The notes: generated by a model from the sequence alone, not told the origin. Shown: positions 36,806-46,288, counted from the first letter of the stretch. The stretch: DNA of 64,000 nt from Microbulbifer celer (GCF_020991125.1 NZ_CP087715.1:3697501-3761500), one strand, 5' to 3'. Translations and numbers: made by a program.

Positions 36806-37069
36806 TCAGTGTTTCTTATCTGACGGCGGCTGCAGAATTTTTACGGCCGTCTCTTCTACTTCCCTGTCATCGGTTTGATTCACGCGGGTATCCAGTTCCC
36901 GCGGTGAAGCCTGTAAACGGATCTCATCCTTGAATCCACAGGCCACACACTCCCGGTAGTTTTTATCGTCCAGTCGATAGTTGACGATTTTGTCCATCTC
37001 GCCACAGCGGGGACACACGGCGCCGGCAATAAACCGGCGCTTTACGGGCTTTTTTGTTTCACTGTTCAT
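36806..37069 (-). CDS. yheV: YheV-type putative zinc-ribbon protein
   Basis: 87 residues starting MNSETKKPVKRRFIAGAVCP. Two CxxC knuckles, CPRCGEMD and CVACGFKD, form a zinc ribbon, as in YheV/DUF2387 proteins. The ATG has GAGTGAG before it; a TTG four codons earlier is a poorer start. It sits directly downstream of prlC, the arrangement seen in Pseudomonas. Nucleic acid or protein binding is possible. Confidence 0.85.
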   Translation of the reverse strand: MNSETKKPVKRRFIAGAVCPRCGEMDKIVNYRLDDKNYRECVACGFKDEIRLQASPRELDTRVNQTDDREVEETAVKILQPPSDKKH

Positions 37070-37128
37070 AAACTCACTCAAAATATATCTACTACTGCTT
37101 TTGACAGCCCGTCACCCGATGTTCCGAT

Positions 37129-39237
37129 TTACTCAATACCGGAGTGGCGCAGAAGCGCATCTATTTTAGGGCCGCGGCCACGAAATTCTGTGAACAGGTC
37201 CTGTGCCTCGCGACTGCCGCCCTGCTCGAGAATAGTGTGCAGGAATCTGGTGCCGGTATCCGGATCAAAAATACCGTTTTCTTCAAACAGCGAGAATGCG
37301 TCAGCAGACAGCACCTCTGCCCACTTGTAGCTGTAATAGCCCGCCGCATAGCCGCCGGCAAAAATGTGGCTGAAACCATTCTGGAAGCGGTTGTCCGGCG
37401 ATACCGGCACTACGGAAACCCTATCGCGCACTTCGTTGATCAGACGCTGAATCTCTTCTGGGTTGGCGCCTTCGGGGCGCGAGTGTAACAGGAAGTCGAA
37501 CAGGGCAAACTCCAGCTGGCGTACGGTAAACATCGCCGACTGGAAGTTCTTCGCAGCGAGCATCTTGTCCAATAGTTCCCGTGGCAGCGGCTCGCCTGTC
37601 TGGTAATGACCGGAGATCATAGCCAGCGCCTCCGGCTCCCAACACCAGTTTTCCAGAAACTGGCTCGGCAGCTCGACTGCGTCCCAGGCCACACCGTTGA
37701 TGCCGGACACCGCCGCCACATCCACTTGCGTCAGCATATGGTGCAGGCCGTGACCAAACTCGTGGAACAGAGTGGTGACCTCATTGTGGGTGAGCAGCGC
37801 GGGGGTATCCGAGGAAGGGGAACTAGCGCCCGCGGCGGACGGGGAACTAGCGCCCGCGGCGGAAGGGGAACTAAAGTTACACACCAGGTAGGCCACCGGT
37901 AGCTGCAGTCCGGCCACGGTCTGTCGGCGCACGCGGACATCGTCCATCCACGCGCCGCCGCGCTTCTTCTCCCGGGCATAGGGGTCGAGATAGAACCCGG
38001 CAATGGGCACACCAGCGCGCTTCAGCCAGTAGAACTGCACGTCCGGATGGTAAGTGGCCACGGAAGTATCCACTTCCGCGACCACGCCGAACAGTTTTTC
38101 CGCCACCGCAAACAGGCCCGCCAACACTTTCGGGTAGGGGAAATAAGGGCGCAACGCCTCCTGGTTGAGCGCGTAGCGGGACTGCTTCAGCTTCTCCCCT
38201 GCCCAGGGCACATCCCACGGCTGCAACCGATCCAGCCCCAGCTCATCGCAGGCAAAGTTCTGCAGCTCGGTAAACTCTTTCACCGCGGCAGGCCTGGCTC
38301 GCTTGGCCAGATCCCACAGGAAACTTTCCACCTGCTGGGGGTCTTCCGCCATCTTGCTCGCCAGCGACAGCTCCGCGTAGTTCTTCATCCCCAGCAGATG
38401 CGCCTTTTCTGCACGCAGCGAGAGAATCTCAGCCATCACATTGGCATTGTCGAACTCGCCCCCGTTGGGACCAATCTCCGAGGCGCGGGTGATAAATGCG
38501 GTGTGCATCTGATGACGTAGATCGCGGTTATCCGCGAACATCATCACCGCCAGGAAACAGGGGCCATCCAGGGTCAGCAGCCAACCGGGCTTGCCCTTGG
38601 ATTCTGCAGCCGCCTTGGCCGCTGCCAGTGCGGTCTCGGGAATTCCCGCCAGCGCCGACTCGTCTTCGATATTCAGTGTCCAGGCATTGGTGGCATCCAG
38701 CACATTGTTGGCAAATTTACTGCTGAGCTCCGCCAGACGCTTGCTGATGCTCGCGTAGCGCTCGCGCTTGCGTCCTTCCAGGCTCACGCCGCCCAGATGC
38801 ATGTCCCGCAGTCCGTGCCGCACCGCCTGTTTGCGCGCCTGGGGCCAGTTGGCGAAATCTGCGGCCTTGGCCAGGCGCCGGTACACCTGGAACAGATCCG
38901 GGTCCTGCCCCACTTCGGTCCAGTACTCGGTAACCCTGGCCAGGCAGGCCTCGTAGGGCGCGCGCCACTCGCCGCTGAGCACGCTGTTCAGGTGCGATAC
39001 CGGTGAAAACGCCTTGTGCAACCGATCCTGCGCCTCTTCCAAGGGCGCCAGAGCCTCCTCCCAGGTCGGGTTGTCACCGCAGTTTTCCAATGCCTTTCGC
39101 AGCTGATCGCGACAATTCTCGATCAATTCCACAATCGCAGGCTCCGCGTGCGCGGGTTGGATGGTATCGAAAGGTGGTAGTACGGGCTCGGCGAGCAGCG
39201 GGTTGGGCGCTGCGGTGGGCACTGGAGTATCAGACAT
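37129..39237 (-). CDS. prlC: Oligopeptidase A (M3 metallopeptidase)
   Basis: 702 residues from the ATG with AAGGA upstream. A cytosolic zinc peptidase degrading short peptides, including cleaved signal peptides. The zinc site HEFGHGLHH is near residue 490, with the downstream Glu in the following helix (VELPSQFLENWCWE). Immediately before it, at about residues 453-473, an in-frame 8-residue repeat SSPSAAGA occurs more than twice where E. coli PrlC has a short turn. The domain should still fold, as the insert is in a surface loop. Confidence 0.96.
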   Translation of the reverse strand: MSDTPVPTAAPNPLLAEPVLPPFDTIQPAHAEPAIVELIENCRDQLRKALENCGDNPTWEEALAPLEEAQDRLHKAFSPVSHLNSVLSGEWRAPYEACLARVTEYWTEVGQDPDLFQVYRRLAKAADFANWPQARKQAVRHGLRDMHLGGVSLEGRKRERYASISKRLAELSSKFANNVLDATNAWTLNIEDESALAGIPETALAAAKAAAESKGKPGWLLTLDGPCFLAVMMFADNRDLRHQMHTAFITRASEIGPNGGEFDNANVMAEILSLRAEKAHLLGMKNYAELSLASKMAEDPQQVESFLWDLAKRARPAAVKEFTELQNFACDELGLDRLQPWDVPWAGEKLKQSRYALNQEALRPYFPYPKVLAGLFAVAEKLFGVVAEVDTSVATYHPDVQFYWLKRAGVPIAGFYLDPYAREKKRGGAWMDDVRVRRQTVAGLQLPVAYLVCNFSSPSAAGASSPSAAGASSPSSDTPALLTHNEVTTLFHEFGHGLHHMLTQVDVAAVSGINGVAWDAVELPSQFLENWCWEPEALAMISGHYQTGEPLPRELLDKMLAAKNFQSAMFTVRQLEFALFDFLLHSRPEGANPEEIQRLINEVRDRVSVVPVSPDNRFQNGFSHIFAGGYAAGYYSYKWAEVLSADAFSLFEENGIFDPDTGTRFLHTILEQGGSREAQDLFTEFRGRGPKIDALLRHSGIE
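37817..37873. repeat. 24-bp minisatellite inside prlC (2.4 copies)
   Basis: The unit GGGGAACTAGCGCCCGCGGC plus GGAC/GGAA occurs twice, followed by a 9-base partial copy. The second unit differs by one base. The length is a multiple of three, so the frame is kept. It encodes Ser/Ala/Pro/Gly repeats close to the active-site helix. Confidence 0.9.
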
Positions 39238-39349
39238 CGGATTTCCTTGTCGGGGAGCGGCGATGGCGTGAATAACCCATTCATCACCGCCCGGCACGGG
39301 TTAACATATCAGGCTGTATTCTAGTGGATAGCCAAACCGGAGGTCAGCC

Positions 39350-39916
39350 TTGTCCGCGAACGATTCCCACCATCAGTCCCGGAACCCCGCCCTGCGAGCG
39401 CACCGCGGCCACAGTCCCAAGCTCGGCGACCGGGTGTTTATCGACCCGCAGTCGACGGTGATCGGCGATGTGGAACTGGGTGACGATGCCTCCGTGTGGC
39501 CGATGGCGGTGGTGCGCGGCGATATGCACCGCATCCGTATCGGCGCCCGTACCAGTGTGCAGGATGGTTCGGTGTTGCACATCACTCACGCCAGCGATTT
39601 CAACGAAGGCGGCTGGCCACTGACCATCGGCGACGACGTCACCATCGGTCACAAGGCCTGTCTGCACGGCTGCACCGTGGGCAACCGGGTGCTGATCGGT
39701 ATCGGGTCCGTTGTGCTCGATGGGGCAGTGATCGAGGACGAAGTTGTGCTGGCGGCAGGCGCGCTGGTGCCACCGGGCAAGCGGTTGGAGAGCGGCTACC
39801 TGTACGTGGGTTCACCGGCAAAACAGGCACGGCCGTTAACAGAGAAAGAAAAGAAATTCTTTACTTATACCGCCGGTAATTACGTGAAACTGAAAGACGA
39901 ATACCTGCACAAGTGA
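39350..39916 (+). CDS. Gamma carbonic anhydrase-like hexapeptide protein
   Basis: 188 residues with a left-handed beta-helix of hexapeptide repeats (IGDVELGDDASVWPMAVVRG on through VGNRVLIGIGSVVLDGAVIE). The His ligands of the gamma-CA family are in VLHITHA and IGHKACLHGC. It starts at TTG with GAGGT upstream; no ATG is suitably placed. It may interconvert CO2 and bicarbonate or act as a YrdA-like protein. It is divergent from prlC, as in Pseudomonas. Confidence 0.9.
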   Translation: MSANDSHHQSRNPALRAHRGHSPKLGDRVFIDPQSTVIGDVELGDDASVWPMAVVRGDMHRIRIGARTSVQDGSVLHITHASDFNEGGWPLTIGDDVTIGHKACLHGCTVGNRVLIGIGSVVLDGAVIEDEVVLAAGALVPPGKRLESGYLYVGSPAKQARPLTEKEKKFFTYTAGNYVKLKDEYLHK

Positions 39917-40118
39917 TTTCCACTGCTGCAGTTACTGCATTTCCGATTGCCGGTTTCCGCAGTTTCAACGTCTTGCAGCGCTGAGTTCGACAATCAGAAG
40001 TTGTTGATACCGGCAGAATTAAGCGTGTGATTTGTACTAAACCTGTTAGTGCTTAGTGTACTGATCCTTTCAGTACGCACCTCAATACACACAATAACTT
40101 CTGCCGTCGGAAAATTTC

Positions 40119-41366
40119 ATGACCGATCTCAGCAAACTGCGTATCAATGGCCAGCGCCTGTGGGACTCCCTGATGGAAATGGCCACCATCGGCGCCACCG
40201 CCAAAGGCGGCTGCAACCGCCAGGCACTCACCGATCTCGATAAACAGGGACGCGATCTGTTCGTGCAATGGTGCGAAGACGCCGGTTGCAGCATCACCAT
40301 CGACGAAATGGGCAATATCTTCGCCCGGCGCGCGGGTAACAACGGCGATCTGGCCCCGGTGCTCACCGGCTCACACCTGGACACCCAACCCACCGGCGGC
40401 AAGTTCGATGGCGTCTACGGTGTGCTCGCCGGCCTCGAAGTCATCCGCACCCTCAACGACCACAACCTCGACACCGAAGCCCCACTGGAAGTGGCGGTGT
40501 GGACCAACGAAGAAGGCGCCCGCTTCTCTCCCGCCATGATCGGCTCCGGCGTGTGGAGCGGCAACTTCGACAAGGAATACGCCTACGCCCGCACCGACAA
40601 GGAAGGCAAAACCTTCGGCGAAGAACTGGAACGTATCGGCTACCAAGGTGAAGCCCCGGCCAAACCCCGCGATCTCGCCGCGGCCTTCGAAGTACATATC
40701 GAACAGGGTCCGATCCTGGAGGCCGAGGAAAAACAGATCGGCGTACTGAGTGGCGTCCAGGGCATGTACTGGTACGACCTTACCCTCATCGGCCAACCCT
40801 GCCACGCCGGCCCCAGCCCCATGGAAACCCGCCGCGACCCGTTTATGGGCCTGCACCGCATCCTCGACCAGCTGTACAAACTCGCCGAAGCGCACGCCCC
40901 TTGGGCGCGTGTCACCTTCGGCGACATCCGCGCCGAACCCGGCAGCCGCAACACCGTACCGGAAAAACTCGTCCTCGCCGTCGACCTGCGCCACCCGGAC
41001 CAGCAAGTGCTCGACACCATGGACAAAAGCTTCCGCGAAATCGCCGCCGGCACCGCCGCCGAACTCGGCCTCGAACACCAGATCCGCGACGAATGGCGCT
41101 CCCCGGCGGTCAGGTTTGACGAAAAATGCGTGGAAGCCGTGCGCAGCTCCGTGGCCGAACTGGGCTACAGCAACAAAGAAATGGTCTCGGGCGCCGGCCA
41201 TGACTCCGTATATATCTCCCGCGTCGCGCCCACCAGCATGATCTTTGTGCCCTGTGAAAAAGGCCTTTCGCATAACGAAGCGGAGAATGCGGAGCCGGAT
41301 GATCTGGAAGCGGGCGCAAACGCACTGCTGCACGCGATGCTGAAAATGGCGAACCAGGACAGCTAA
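40119..41366 (+). CDS. M20 family N-carbamoyl amino acid hydrolase / ureidopropionase type
   Basis: 415 residues. Two-metal M20 amidohydrolase of the HyuC/allantoate amidohydrolase clade. Ligands: H86 in GSHLDT, D97 in GGKFDG, E131-E132 in TNEEGARF, His in EVHIEQGP near 195, and His in GLSHNEAE near 386. It hydrolyses a ureido group to amine, CO2 and ammonia. The downstream deiminase-type enzyme makes a guanidino-to-ureido-to-amine route plausible. Codons ending in C are notably frequent here compared with neighbours. Confidence 0.92.
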   Translation: MTDLSKLRINGQRLWDSLMEMATIGATAKGGCNRQALTDLDKQGRDLFVQWCEDAGCSITIDEMGNIFARRAGNNGDLAPVLTGSHLDTQPTGGKFDGVYGVLAGLEVIRTLNDHNLDTEAPLEVAVWTNEEGARFSPAMIGSGVWSGNFDKEYAYARTDKEGKTFGEELERIGYQGEAPAKPRDLAAAFEVHIEQGPILEAEEKQIGVLSGVQGMYWYDLTLIGQPCHAGPSPMETRRDPFMGLHRILDQLYKLAEAHAPWARVTFGDIRAEPGSRNTVPEKLVLAVDLRHPDQQVLDTMDKSFREIAAGTAAELGLEHQIRDEWRSPAVRFDEKCVEAVRSSVAELGYSNKEMVSGAGHDSVYISRVAPTSMIFVPCEKGLSHNEAENAEPDDLEAGANALLHAMLKMANQDS

Positions 41367-41390
41367 CGAAGCGCAAAACTCAAATGCGAA

Positions 41391-41502
41391 GCGGCTGATG
41401 CCGGTAACCCTTCACGAGACCTTCCGCCAGAGGGACCTCGCGGAAGAGCCCCCATGGATGGGTTCACGGCGTGTCTCGTGAAGGGTTACCGGCAGCAGCC
41501 GC
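41391..41502. repeat. Palindromic element, family A copy 2
   Basis: The 30-base arms (GCGGCTGATGCCGGTAACCC... and its complement) differ at one position only. The core matches copy 1: CTTCCGCCAG/CTCGCGGAAG hairpin, then CCCATGGATGGGTTCACGGC, then GTCTC. It starts 24 bases after the M20 hydrolase stop and ends 49 bases before the next gene. Confidence 0.9.
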
Positions 41503-41551
41503 GCCACCGGGTCTGAAAAAGGGCCTGATAAGACAGGATTCGAGAAAGCAG

Positions 41552-42463
41552 ATGACTGGATTTACTTACAAACACCGCAACGACAACGGCAACACAGCGC
41601 CGTTGAAAAACTGGGGCATCGACTCCGAATACGGCGTCCTCACCGACCTGCTCGTCGGCCCCATCGACCATTACACTTGGCAGATGGGCAACGCCGCTTC
41701 CCGTCGCTCCGTGCGCCTGGGCCGCGAATTCGACGCCAACGTCGCCCAACAGCAATACCGGGAAATGCTCGACGCCTACAAACACGCCGGCGTCACCACC
41801 CACCTGCTGCCCGCCGACGCCAACCTCCCCTATCAACTCTACGCCCGCGACAGCAGCGTCATGACACCCTGGGGCCCCATCGTCACCCAGATGTACTCCC
41901 CCTGGCGCCGCGGCGAATGGGTCGACGTCATCAAGACCTACCAGAAACTGGATATCCCGGTGTACGACATCATCACCGCCGGCAGCCTGGAGGGCGGCGA
42001 CTTTATGGTGCTCGAACCCGGCGTCATCCTCTGCGGCTACAGCGGCGAACGCACCTCCCCGCAGGGCTTTAACCAGATGAAAAGCTGGATTGAAAAAGAA
42101 GGCTGGGAAGTCAAAGGCTACGAGTTCGACCCCTACTTCCTGCACATCGACGTGCTCGTCGCCGCACTGGCAGAAAAGCTGGTGGCCGTGTGCGTGGACG
42201 CGGTAGAACCGGAACTGGTGCAGTGGTTCAAATCCCGCAACTTTGAGATTATCGACATCTCCTACCCGCAGGTGATGGAGCTTGGCGTCAATGTCGTCGC
42301 TCTCGGCAACGACCGCATCATGCTGCCGGCCGACAACACCGAACTGAAAGAAAAATGCCGCGCCCGCGGCCTGGAAGTGATCGACCCGGATATCTCCATG
42401 ATCACCGCCGGCGGCGGCGGCGTGCACTGCATGTGTCAGCCCCTCGCGCGCGAACCGGGATAA
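41552..42463 (+). CDS. Guanidine-modifying (arginine deiminase superfamily) enzyme, DDAH-like
   Basis: 303 residues. Superfamily motifs: LYARDSSV (Asp100), GSLEGGD (E147, D150), HID at H198 and a C-terminal GGGGVHCMCQ with nucleophile C293. It would hydrolyse or transfer from a guanidino group, giving a ureido product or an amidinated acceptor. Pairing with the upstream N-carbamoyl hydrolase favours the hydrolase reaction. The substrate is unknown. Codon use matches the M20 gene, suggesting a shared history. Confidence 0.85.
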   Translation: MTGFTYKHRNDNGNTAPLKNWGIDSEYGVLTDLLVGPIDHYTWQMGNAASRRSVRLGREFDANVAQQQYREMLDAYKHAGVTTHLLPADANLPYQLYARDSSVMTPWGPIVTQMYSPWRRGEWVDVIKTYQKLDIPVYDIITAGSLEGGDFMVLEPGVILCGYSGERTSPQGFNQMKSWIEKEGWEVKGYEFDPYFLHIDVLVAALAEKLVAVCVDAVEPELVQWFKSRNFEIIDISYPQVMELGVNVVALGNDRIMLPADNTELKEKCRARGLEVIDPDISMITAGGGGVHCMCQPLAREPG

Positions 42464-42485
42464 GGTTTCCGAGCCGCATGAACCA

Positions 42486-43385
42486 CTAGCTGTCCGCCGG
42501 TACCAAAAGCTGCCCGGCGGTGCGCAACAGCTCGCCGGTCAGCGCTTCCAACAGCGCACCACCCGTGCGCCAGTAATGCCAATAAAGCGGCACGTCAATC
42601 GGCCGATCCGGTAGCAGTTCCACCAGCTCGCCCCGGGCCAGCAAATCTTGTGCCTGTAGTTCAGGTACCAGCCCCCAGCCGAGACCATTCGCCACTAGGT
42701 TTACAAATCCCTCGGAAGACGGGCACAGATGGTGGGGGAAAGTACCGCTAAACCCCAGCGATTCCAGATAGCGGTGCTGCAAGGCGTCATCCGGACCGAA
42801 TACAACCGCGGGGGACTTTGGCAGCGCGGCTTGGTCGACCCCGCCCGGAAAATACCGGCGAATATACGCCGGGCTCGCCAGCGCGCGGTAGCGCATCGCG
42901 CCGAGGGCGATACTGCGCGCACCGGACACGGCCCGATCCGCGCCACACACACAGGCGGCCACATCGCCAGCTCGCATACGTTTCAGTCCCACCTCCTGAT
43001 CTTCCACCACCAGGTCCAGCACCAGATTGCGCTCGCTGCAAAACCCCGCTATCGCGGGCGCCCACCACGTCGCCAGGCTGTCTGCGTTGATCGCTATCCG
43101 CAACCTCTCCGGCCCTGTCCCCGCCTCCATCAGCGCTGGAATCTGCCCCTGTATATCCCGCTCCAGCAGGCGCACCTGCTGTACGTGGTTGAGCAGGCGA
43201 CGTCCCACTTCCGTGGGCTTTGGCGGCGATCCGCGCAGCAATACCGGTTGGCCGACGCGCGCCTCCAGCAGCTTGATGCGCTGGGAAACCGCGGACTGTG
43301 ACAGGCCCAGTGCTTGCGCTGCCCGATCGAAACCGGCCTGTTCCACCACCGCGGCGAGCGCGGCCAACAGCTTGTAGTCGAACAT
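42486..43385 (-). CDS. argP: LysR regulator of the ArgP/LysG type
   Basis: 299 residues. The N-terminal MFDYKLLAALAAVVEQAGFD winged-helix and the effector domain (VLDLVVEDQEVGLKRMRAGD) resemble ArgP, which activates the amino acid exporter gene in response to basic amino acids. It is divergent from a LysE/ArgO gene over 99 bases with a T-N11-A operator, the standard layout. It also ends only 23 bases from the convergent DDAH-like gene. Confidence 0.85.
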   Translation of the reverse strand: MFDYKLLAALAAVVEQAGFDRAAQALGLSQSAVSQRIKLLEARVGQPVLLRGSPPKPTEVGRRLLNHVQQVRLLERDIQGQIPALMEAGTGPERLRIAINADSLATWWAPAIAGFCSERNLVLDLVVEDQEVGLKRMRAGDVAACVCGADRAVSGARSIALGAMRYRALASPAYIRRYFPGGVDQAALPKSPAVVFGPDDALQHRYLESLGFSGTFPHHLCPSSEGFVNLVANGLGWGLVPELQAQDLLARGELVELLPDRPIDVPLYWHYWRTGGALLEALTGELLRTAGQLLVPADS

Positions 43386-43395
43386 ATCAGTTTCT

Positions 43396-43410
43396 CTAAT
43401 ACATGATTAG
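43396..43410. promoter_or_regulatory. LysR-type operator between argP and argO
   Basis: CTAATACATGATTAG: perfect 5-base arms CTAAT/ATTAG around 5 bases, containing the T-N11-A signature. It lies 11 bases upstream of the argP start and 75 bases upstream of argO. It likely mediates autoregulation and argO activation. Confidence 0.65.
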
Positions 43411-43484
43411 TAAAGTTCGTTTTTCTTATACCAGAAGTCGATCCAAACTGGCCACTGTCTCGGCTTTTCAGATACAGGAAGACG

Positions 43485-44087
43485 ATGTTACAGAGCTATT
43501 TCAACGGGCTGATGTTGGGCGCCGGCCTGATTATTGCCATTGGTGCACAGAATGCGTTTCTATTGGCGCAGGGGGTGCGCCGGGAATATCACTTTCAGGT
43601 AGCGGCGCTCTGCGCACTCTGCGATGCAGTGCTGGTCTGCGCCGGGGTATTTGGCCTCGCCGCGCTGTTGGCGGAGAGCCCGCTGTTGATCAGCCTGGCA
43701 CGCTGGGGAGGAGCGGTCTTCCTCACCTGGTACGGCATCCAGGCGGTGACCCGGGCCCTCCAGCCACAAGGTCTGGAAAACCGCACAGAGCAAAGGGCCC
43801 GCTCTCTGGCAAGTGTACTGTTGATGGCGTTGGCGGTGACGCTGCTCAACCCCCATGTCTACCTGGATACGGTGTTATTGATTGGATCACTCGGCGCACA
43901 GCAGGTAGAGCCCGGGGCTTATGCGCTGGGCGCTGTCAGCGCGTCACTCGCGTGGTTTTTCGGGCTGGCCTTTGGGGCGGCCTGGCTCTCGCCCTGGCTG
44001 GCGCGGCCATCGGTGTGGCGGTTTATCGACCTGGGCATTGCCGCGATGATGCTGAGCATCGCCACGGGTCTGGTGCTAAAGCAATGA
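43485..44087 (+). CDS. argO: LysE/ArgO family amino acid exporter
   Basis: 200 residues with six membrane helices. Family motifs IAIGAQNAFLLAQG (about 17-30) and TLLNPHVYLDTVLLIGS (about 127-143) are intact. It exports basic amino acids such as arginine or lysine when they accumulate, under the divergent ArgP-like regulator. Location beside guanidino-metabolism genes may be meaningful. Confidence 0.93.
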   Translation: MLQSYFNGLMLGAGLIIAIGAQNAFLLAQGVRREYHFQVAALCALCDAVLVCAGVFGLAALLAESPLLISLARWGGAVFLTWYGIQAVTRALQPQGLENRTEQRARSLASVLLMALAVTLLNPHVYLDTVLLIGSLGAQQVEPGAYALGAVSASLAWFFGLAFGAAWLSPWLARPSVWRFIDLGIAAMMLSIATGLVLKQ

Positions 44088-44188
44088 TCGGCCTGAATCC
44101 CCGCTGTTACCGCCAAAGTCGGTATGCACAGCAAGTACCAGCTGCGCAAACCCCTTTCAGCGACGCTGGATCGAGCCCTGTGGAACAC

Positions 44189-44707
44189 TCACACCGCGTA
44201 TTCTATTTCCATCAGGCTGCAGCGCTGGGCAATGCCCAGCGCGCGCTTGATGGTCGGGTACACCGCAGCCGTCGCCACGCAGACTCCCAGCTCGATACGC
44301 TGGGCCTTATCCAACTGCTGATCAATCCGCGCGTCCAGTTGTGGATCGATGGCGCGGTAACTGGCCACCGCGCTGGCAAAATCAAAAATATCCTTCAGGT
44401 TTTCCGGTAACCGACTACCGCCTTCAATGCAGGCCTTTACCAGGGCTTTATCCAACCCCGCTTCGAGTGCCATGCGTACCGACAGCTGCAGACATTCACC
44501 ACAATCCGCCACCTGCATGGACGCCAACCGACTGACCCAGTAAACATCCAACGGCAGCTTTTCCCGATAATAGGACAGCGCCTGAAATCCCTGAAATGCC
44601 TCGTAGCCCTTTGGCGCAACCTGCAAAAATTCCTGCAGGTATCCCACGTCGTAACGGTAGTGTTCACCAAATTCCGTCAGTTGTTGCTGCGCGGCTTTGC
44701 TGTCCAT
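44189..44707 (-). CDS. Carboxymuconolactone decarboxylase-like (AhpD-type) protein
   Basis: 172 residues, all-helical. The CxxC in ADCGECLQLSVRMA near residue 71, followed by a helix, matches the AhpD/CMD fold redox motif, although the usual His a few residues after the second Cys is replaced. It could be a peroxide-detoxifying disulfide reductase. Last of three minus-strand genes; 55 bases after the DUF2938 gene. Confidence 0.72.
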   Translation of the reverse strand: MDSKAAQQQLTEFGEHYRYDVGYLQEFLQVAPKGYEAFQGFQALSYYREKLPLDVYWVSRLASMQVADCGECLQLSVRMALEAGLDKALVKACIEGGSRLPENLKDIFDFASAVASYRAIDPQLDARIDQQLDKAQRIELGVCVATAAVYPTIKRALGIAQRCSLMEIEYAV

Positions 44708-44762
44708 GATTCACCTCCAGTTTCCATCCAGTTTCAACCCGCCGGTTTCAGTCCAGTCTCAA

Positions 44763-45257
44763 TCAGTGCAGAAGCGCGAGCGCCCGCGCACTGAGCCAGA
44801 GCCCCACGCCAAAGGCACCGTGGGTGCACAGGCTCAACAGCCGCGCGCGCATCGGCTGCGGCGTACGACTTGCAGCGATACCCGCTCCCAGTGCCGGCTG
44901 CATAATAAAAAATGGCAGCACCACGGTGGCCACGCCAAACCCGAGCGCTTCGAGAAACCCCGGGTGCGCAACCCAGTCGAGACCATAAAGGCCCAGCATG
45001 GCCGCGGCGAGCGCCACACCAGTCAGGTAGTGGAAGGTCCAACCCAGGATACTTTCTCCCCTGACCGGTTTGGCCTGGCGAATATTGTCGTGGCTGAACT
45101 GGCCCGGCATATGCCCCAGCCAACGGCCCACCACCCGCCAGTCCAGGGGTTCGATGCCGCTGACTGCTCGCACCAGCTGCCCCCAGAGATCGCAAATAAC
45201 GGTCGCCCCGACGCCCAGCACCAGGCTGTAGCCCATCCATTGCCCAACTTCGTTCAC
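44763..45257 (-). CDS. DUF2938 membrane protein
   Basis: 164 residues from a GTG preceded by AGAGG; a TTG nine codons upstream lacks a ribosome site. Four membrane segments (about 9-28, 80-100, 105-125, 140-160). Conserved family features: WLGHMPGQFSHDNI and MQPALGAGIAASRTPQP. Function is unknown. It lies 119 bases downstream of a LysR gene on the same strand, which may regulate it. Confidence 0.8.
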   Translation of the reverse strand: MNEVGQWMGYSLVLGVGATVICDLWGQLVRAVSGIEPLDWRVVGRWLGHMPGQFSHDNIRQAKPVRGESILGWTFHYLTGVALAAAMLGLYGLDWVAHPGFLEALGFGVATVVLPFFIMQPALGAGIAASRTPQPMRARLLSLCTHGAFGVGLWLSARALALLH

Positions 45258-45376
45258 CGCAAAACCTCTCTGCCACTTTCCCAATCAGGAACGCAGTTTC
45301 AACGGAAATACATTTGGATGGAAGTTGGTATCTATCGGATATCAAGATAGATCGGGCGGGATGAGCCCAGGCCGCG

Positions 45377-46288
45377 CTACAGCGGAGGGCTATAGTAATT
45401 GCCGTACAGGCGGTGAGCCTCGCGCGCGAACCAGCGCGCCGCATTCCCCTGTGGGGTGCGATTGGACCAGAGCAGGTCAACACCGAGGCTCCAGGCCGAG
45501 AGTGCGCTGGTGAGATTCAACTCGACCAGCCGGCCGCTTTTCAGGAAGGGGCGCGCCAGCTCAAACGGCGCATTGACCCAGCCTACCCCCTTGCCCGCCA
45601 ACTCCAACCCCTGCAGCAGCGAATCCGTGACCCAGCACTGTGCGGCCACCTGGCCCCGGCGCGGATCTCCCACGGCACTGTGTGCACCACTGGCAATCAG
45701 GATCTGGCGGTAGTTGGCCGCCTCCACCAGGCTGGCAGCGGGCAGTTGCGCCAGAGGATGCTCCGGTGCGGCGAGGGTGAGAATCTGCTGTTGGCCGAGA
45801 TTGTTGGAATCCACCTCGCCGGGATAGCCCTCGCGCGCGGTGACAAAAGCGAAATCGGCATCGCCCCGGCCAATCCGCTCGATCGCCCGCTCCCCATCAA
45901 TACTGCTGGCGTGAATCAGTGTATTGGGAAACTGTTCGGCGAAGGCGGCGAGCATATCGTTCAGCCGGTCCGGCATCACCTGCTCTTCGAACAGAATTCG
46001 GAGTTGCGATTCCTCCCCGCTCTGGTAGGAGTCCGCCGCCTGCTGTAGCCGGCGCATCTGGCCAATGGACTGACGCGCCAGTGGCAACAGGGCAAGCGCG
46101 ACGTCAGTGGGCTTTGGAAACTTGCCACTGCGATCAAACAGCTCGACGCCCACATCGAGCTCCAGGTTCTGGATCTGGGCACTCACCGCGGACTGGGCAC
46201 GACCGCACTGGCGGGCGACGGCAGAGAAGGAGCCGAGCTCACAGGCGCTGACAAACAACTGCAGTTGATCGAGACTCAGATTGCGCAC
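45377..46288 (-). CDS. LysR family transcriptional regulator
   Basis: 303 residues: winged HTH at the N-terminus (LDQLQLFVSACELGSFSAVA, SAVSAQIQNLELDVG) and an effector-binding domain from about residue 92. It reads in the same direction as the DUF2938 and CMD-like genes that follow, so these are its most likely targets. The effector is unknown. Confidence 0.88.
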   Translation of the reverse strand: MRNLSLDQLQLFVSACELGSFSAVARQCGRAQSAVSAQIQNLELDVGVELFDRSGKFPKPTDVALALLPLARQSIGQMRRLQQAADSYQSGEESQLRILFEEQVMPDRLNDMLAAFAEQFPNTLIHASSIDGERAIERIGRGDADFAFVTAREGYPGEVDSNNLGQQQILTLAAPEHPLAQLPAASLVEAANYRQILIASGAHSAVGDPRRGQVAAQCWVTDSLLQGLELAGKGVGWVNAPFELARPFLKSGRLVELNLTSALSAWSLGVDLLWSNRTPQGNAARWFAREAHRLYGNYYSPPL

